NCBI GenBank assembly: GCA_905116865.2
Contig: CAJHNH020008379.1
Location: 311,819 to 375,818 of the forward strand
Reading direction: 5' to 3'
DNA from: Candidula unifasciata
Taxonomy: Eukaryota; Mollusca; Gastropoda; Stylommatophora; Geomitridae
DNA: 64,000 nucleotides
Numbering within the stretch: position 1 is the stretch's first letter; each line of letters begins with the position of its first letter. The position numbers and the translations under genes are program-made. The notes below the pieces were generated by a model, which saw nothing but the letters and a program-made list of their open reading frames with translations, was not told where the DNA came from and ran no database searches. This document shows positions 50,701 to 56,700 of the stretch, in pieces.

Positions 50701-53700
50701 CGCCTGAAGGCGTGATAAAGAGTCCTTTACTTTACTTTACAAAGAGAATGAGAAGAAGTTAATAAGAACATATTAAAGTAATTATTTTCACCAAAAAAGA
50801 AAGAATGCCTTATGTCTTTATATAAATAATGAGAACTAATGATTCTTCTATCACAATACAATAGGCAAACTTAGGAAGTTGCAGTGACAAGCCTTTTCAC
50901 AAGACAACCAGAAGAAACTGACAGCGAGCATTCATTCTTTTTGGCTAAGATCAAAATGCCAGATTTTTCACTTAGTTGCAAACAAAATGAAGTAAAAAAA
51001 AAAATTTGGTGTTTGTTCCTGTTGGCTCAGCATCCGTTATGTGGCTATAGAGTCATTAGAATGCCGTGTCGACATTTGCAGGGGCAGACGTAGACAAAAT
51101 GTCTGAATTAAATTGCTGTTTCAATTATGACTACATTCAGCAGATACTTCAATTGTGTATTCTTTTGTAATGACTGTAAATGACATGTTACTTAATGATT
51201 GTTCCATGTTTTGTACCATCTTGACAATTATAAAATCATGTTAATTCTCCTTACTTGCAGATCGCAGCGATTTACTTGGTACCTGGCCATATTCATACAT
51301 GTCACTAAATATTCCCCGCCCTCCATCAGCATCAGACCCAGCTCTCATGAGGTTTGAGGATGTTCAGAATCTGTTTCAAGAGGTATTAATTTCGTACACT
51401 TAATCTTTTTCTATGTTCACCCTCAGAAGGGTGGTTGGCATGATGTAGTTTACAGCTAAGCTGTACCTGTGCCTTTTGGATTAACTCATCAGATTTCAAC
51501 AAAGTCTACTTGGTCACTTTTTACATCACGCTTATTAGGAGTCAGCAAGTCTGTTCTTTTCCCCCTTAAAATGGGGCACTGGAGCCTACATGGGATATAT
51601 ATATATAGTTGTCATTGTCAGTATATGGTTGTTTGTATGTGTGTGTGTGTGTGTGTGTACAGACTCCATTAAAATGTATACACACTTAACTCTTTCAGGA
51701 CCAAATTTTTTCTGGGGTTGGACTGCATTAATTTTGAGTGGAATTTTTTTTTACTGCAACATGACAGAGTTAAAGCCTTCCTGATGACAAAATATTGGCT
51801 GTATAGGGACATGTAATCAATCAAATTAAAGAGAAATGAGTGCAGAATAAATCTAAACTATTTGAGTGTTAGTATTACAACAAAATATTATTAAAATCAC
51901 ACAACATCCAAGGATGTTAGACAAATATGAAGATTTAAAAAAAAATGTTGTGCTTACCTTACTTTTTACTTGTTCAGCAGCACTGCTATCCAATTCTAAG
52001 AATGCACCTGCCTTCTCTGTTCAATGATGAATTAGCTAGTCTTTATTTTAAACAATTAATATAAATACTATGGATGTTATGATCAATTTTGTATGACATG
52101 GGATATTTCACAATCGGGAAATCAGCTGTTTGAAACAGAGATTATCTGACTGAAATATGTCCTTCATCGTCATCCTAACCCAGATTATCAAAAATAGGTT
52201 TGTCACTTGCATTTAGTCATAATATCCAGACTGTCGTCACTACCTGGCTGAGATTCATCGATGACAGAGCAGGATGAACAGTTCTAGACCTTTTCCCTTG
52301 TCATTTGGTATAGAAAAATCATGTACAAATATGTTGTATCACATCTAAATAATTTTTTAAAAATCAGAAAGTGATGCAAATACCCTGCTGATTTTCAAAA
52401 ACGAAAGGACATAATTTCACTAATTCTCGTTTTTCAAAACATATTTATACATACAAATTTGTTTTCCTAGCAGACCAAACAGTATTAGCCTGTCTCTATC
52501 AACGCCACTTTAATGGCGATTAGGCCTAGCAGGATTTATTTAAATGCCATTTAACTGGAGATAAAACCACAAAGAGTTACACAGAGCTAATCTGCGGACT
52601 TCTTTCTAAAATTAATTTGATTACTGTAGCATTGTGTAGTACAGTTTTCTCTCGAAAGGTGTCATTACTAAAATTTTACATAAATGCCACCATCTACACA
52701 TGACCAGCATGAAAAATTAAAAAAAAAAAAAAACATGGCTGAAGCACAGTTGAAGAATAGAATGGTAATTCTTCATCGTTTGTCTGAGTAATATAAAGGC
52801 ATTGTGCCTCTTTATAGTGTAGCTACAATATTTTGTGTCTTTCAGCCGATATGTCCGACTTCTTAGGACCAATATTATCTGGTTTTAGCCTCCTGGTTAG
52901 TTTTATACCACATTTCTAGCCTCATATGTATGGTCAGTGGTAATTCAAGTTTGAGAATGTTGTTAAGTTCAGTGGCATTGGAAGCAGAAGTCTGCAACAC
53001 AGTCTTCAAACCCCTGACGATTGCACATATTCATGGTAAATTAGAAACTCTTCACATTCGACGTCATTGCACACTCTGCATGTCCTATACAGGTTCAGTT
53101 CTCTGATGCAGCAGCCAATTCAAAATGGTCATAACATTCAAAGTATTTAAATTAATTGTTTCAAAGAAAGACTAGCTGATACATAATTGATTGTTCCCAT
53201 GATTTATGTCTACTACCTCAGCCGCAAAGGTGGCCTAGATGTGATTCCCCATGTTTTACTTCCAGATCATATAATTGTGTTAGGTTAGAGTCAGATATTG
53301 GTCACTATGCACTAGCCCAGTCCTTCCAGCATTGATGATATCGGCTCTGTCCATGTTTCTTCCCGCCTGTATTGGTGCATTGCTTGCCAGTTGGTCTGCT
53401 CACTCATGACCTTTTATGCCAGCGTGACATGTGTAGATCCAGGATTTCTTCTCCTTCTTCTTTGCGTTAACTGGCTGTAAACTCTGGTGGAAAGTTCTGG
53501 TTGTTCTTCACTTCTGGACTGCAGTCCTATTCCAGAACCGCAGTGTTGTGTGTGCATCTGTTTGACAGATCTGACACATTTGTGTGCAGAACATTTGTGT
53601 GCAGACTGTTGGTTCCTTGTCTCTCAGGCAGATGCACTCTGACTTCGAAGGAAGCTCCCAATTAGTTGACGCTTACGACATGCTTTTGGGTAGGCAGTGG

Positions 53701-56700
53701 GTCTATTCTTGTTTTCTCCATAGTAGGGCCCTGGAACCCACACTTGAGTAGATACAGGATTTTAAACTCCTTGTACTCTGGGTGTCATGTGCATAAAGAA
53801 ACATTTGTGAGACTCTCATAGCAATTCTTGCTGTTCCTAATATGGTCTCGGAGCAGTGTTTAGAGGCTTACCTGCTGGTCTGAAGATCTTGGGTTCAAAT
53901 ATGCGATTAAGAGGGATTTTTTAAAATTATTTACCTTGGCTGCCAGATCAACCCAGGCCTAAATGGGTACCAGGAAATATTCTGGGAAGTAAAGGCAACC
54001 AACATGATGTTGACCATATAACCAGTGGTGGGTCCACTGTTCTATAAAAATATTAGTTTTTCCCTGTATGTCAAATGTGTCACTGACATCAAAAGGGTCC
54101 TTTACTTTGTTTAATTGCTAAATGGGCAAAGGTGAAAGTTGAAGTGACATAATTCAAAGATACAAGCCCTGCCTGTTTGTACTTACCTTAAAATGTTGTA
54201 ATTCTTCAGTTTGGCAATGGACTGCAGCAGTTGCTGACCACAGTTCCCTATAGTGAGATTGCAGGCCAGAAGAACATTGAATGGGATGCCGTGAGGGTGT
54301 GCTCCAAGTTCCTGCGGCAGTGGCTAACAGAACCCCAGGTGATCAAGTCTGTGAGCGGCCACTACCAGACTGGTCAGGTTATACCTGATGACTTGCTGGC
54401 TAGAATTTTGGGAGGTAAGTTTAGAATATTTCTTTTACTAAAAGTTTTTTTTCCGGTGTGGGTTCCGGGATCCTGGTGATGGGGGGGAGGGGAATAGACA
54501 TTCCTAACAAGAGTGTCATAAGAATAAACTAATTGCAGGTTTCCTTTGAAATCAGCATACATCAGCCTGAAATGCAAGGAACCAACAGTCTGCATACAAA
54601 TAAGCCAGATCTGTAAAATGGATGTGCATGAAAAACTCAAATTCTGGAACAATACTTAAGTCCAGAGTTTATAGCTGGTGAATGAGAAGAAGACAAGATC
54701 ACCAGTTAAGTGCTGTTATGTCAGTCTTTAAAAAATACAGGACTTGAGCCAAATTATAGTGGGTAGACCCACTGCCTCATGATAAGCATGTCATAAAAGC
54801 AATTAATTAGAGGTTTGCTCAAATTTGATGTGTTGCGCCAAAAGGCACAGATATCAGAGCCTAGCTGCACACCACAACACAGTGTGCAAACCGCCCTTTT
54901 AAGGGAGGATGCAGAAGAAGAAGATACTAATGTAGGAATGGGAGGTGTCAGGCCTTCACATATACTAGGTGACTAGCTCCATTTCTTACCATGATTTTTG
55001 TTTTTCACTTTCCATACACTTAGTCCTGCCACCACAGGGGATTTAACCTAGACTTTGTTAGTGTGCAAGCACACTATCTACTGTGCCACGTTGACATCCC
55101 AGATAAATGTAAGCATGTTTACAATTGTGTCCACAGCAAACAATTACTCATACAACCTTGACATGATGTACCAGCTGTTAGTGTCTGCATTTGATATGGA
55201 AATATACATGACGTAAGTCGATATCTACTGAGTTTTATGATAGTGACCAGTTTTATTAGTGATCACATAGTTTTGTGATTAGTAACCACAGAGTTTTATG
55301 AGTTACCTCATTGTTTTATGTTGCAATGATGTACCGGTTAGTTTTGGCATTTGATATGGAAATATAGATGTAATAAATATCTTCTGAGTTTTATGAGTGA
55401 TCACATAGTTTTATGGTAAATGACAAAATAGTTTATAGTGTGTGACTACATGGTTTTATGGTGAGTGACAACATAGTTTTATGGTGAGTGACCACATAGT
55501 TTTATGGTGAGTGACCACATATTTTTGTGATGAGTAACCAAAGTTTTGTGATGAGTGACCACATAGTTTTGTGATGAGTGACCACATAGTTTTATGATGA
55601 GTGACCACATAGTTTTGTAATGAGTGACCACATAGTTTTATGATCAGTGACCACATATTTTTGTAATGAGTGACCACATTGTTTTGTGATGAGGGAACAC
55701 ATAGTTTTGTGATGAGTGACCACATAGTTTTGTGATGAGTGACCACATAGTTTTGTGATGAGTGACCACATTGTTTTGTGATGAGGGAACACATAGTTTT
55801 GTGATGAGTGACCACATTGTTTTGTGATGAGGGAACACATAGTTTTATGAGGAGTGACCACACAGATGAGTGACCACATATTTTTATAATGAATGATTAC
55901 TTAGTTTTATGATGAGTGACCACTTCATATTGTGATGAGTTTTATGAGCGACCACATAATATTTTGAAGAGTGACCACCGAGATGAGTGACCACCGAGAT
56001 GAGTGACCACACAGTTTTATGATGTGCCCACGTAGTTGTGTATTGAGTGACCACAAAGTTTTACGATGAGTAACCACATAGTTTTGTGAATTACATTATA
56101 GTTTGTGATGAGTGACCATATCATTGTATAAGGAATGATCACATAGCAGTATGACAGATGACCAGTTTTATGAAGAGCAACCAAATACGTTTTATAAGGA
56201 GTGACTGCATCATTTTACTCTTAGTGACTACATAGTTGAAGTCCACCGGCCATATATTTGAGCTTCCCAGGTATTGAGTTTGTCACTTCTGACAGACACG
56301 TCTTTAATAGGTTCCTTGTTTCTCTGTCTAGGAAGACCCACTGGAAGACTATCATGAGCCAGTTGTGGGAGACCTTTATACCGATTCCATTCAATGAAAA
56401 GGATTGTCTCCCTTGTTCCATGGTTTCCATCTTCTGTGAGCTGTACCCTGCAGCTTATTATTCCCATAAATGGTCTGAGGTAAGCAGTTTATGTTCGCCT
56501 GACTAGATTACATCTAAACTGGTCCCCATTTGGCTTCCCTCATTGTGGGGAAAAAACAAGAATAAACCCACTGCCTCCCCAACAATCATGCTGTAAGAGT
56601 CAACTAATTAGGGGCTTCCTTCGAAGTCTAATGTCCTTAGGTGGATAAACATTCAGAACTTTGCACTGGAGTGCACAGTTGGTGAACACAAAAGAAGAAG

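Noticed and set aside
51351..54330. The lost zinc motif could be a sequencing or annotation error
   Set aside because: The changes lie in three exons (His to Gln, His to Asn, Glu to Arg, His to Ser, GG to EL), need several base changes each, and the surrounding reading frame and splice sites are intact.
55456..55879. Minus-strand frames of 95-135 codons (HHKTMWSLITKLCGHSSQ-type)
   Set aside because: Translation of the 23-bp minisatellite; no gene evidence.
40423..56230. CRISPR array
   Set aside because: Units are head-to-tail without unique spacers, in a eukaryotic intron, and the units derive from the gene's own exon edges.
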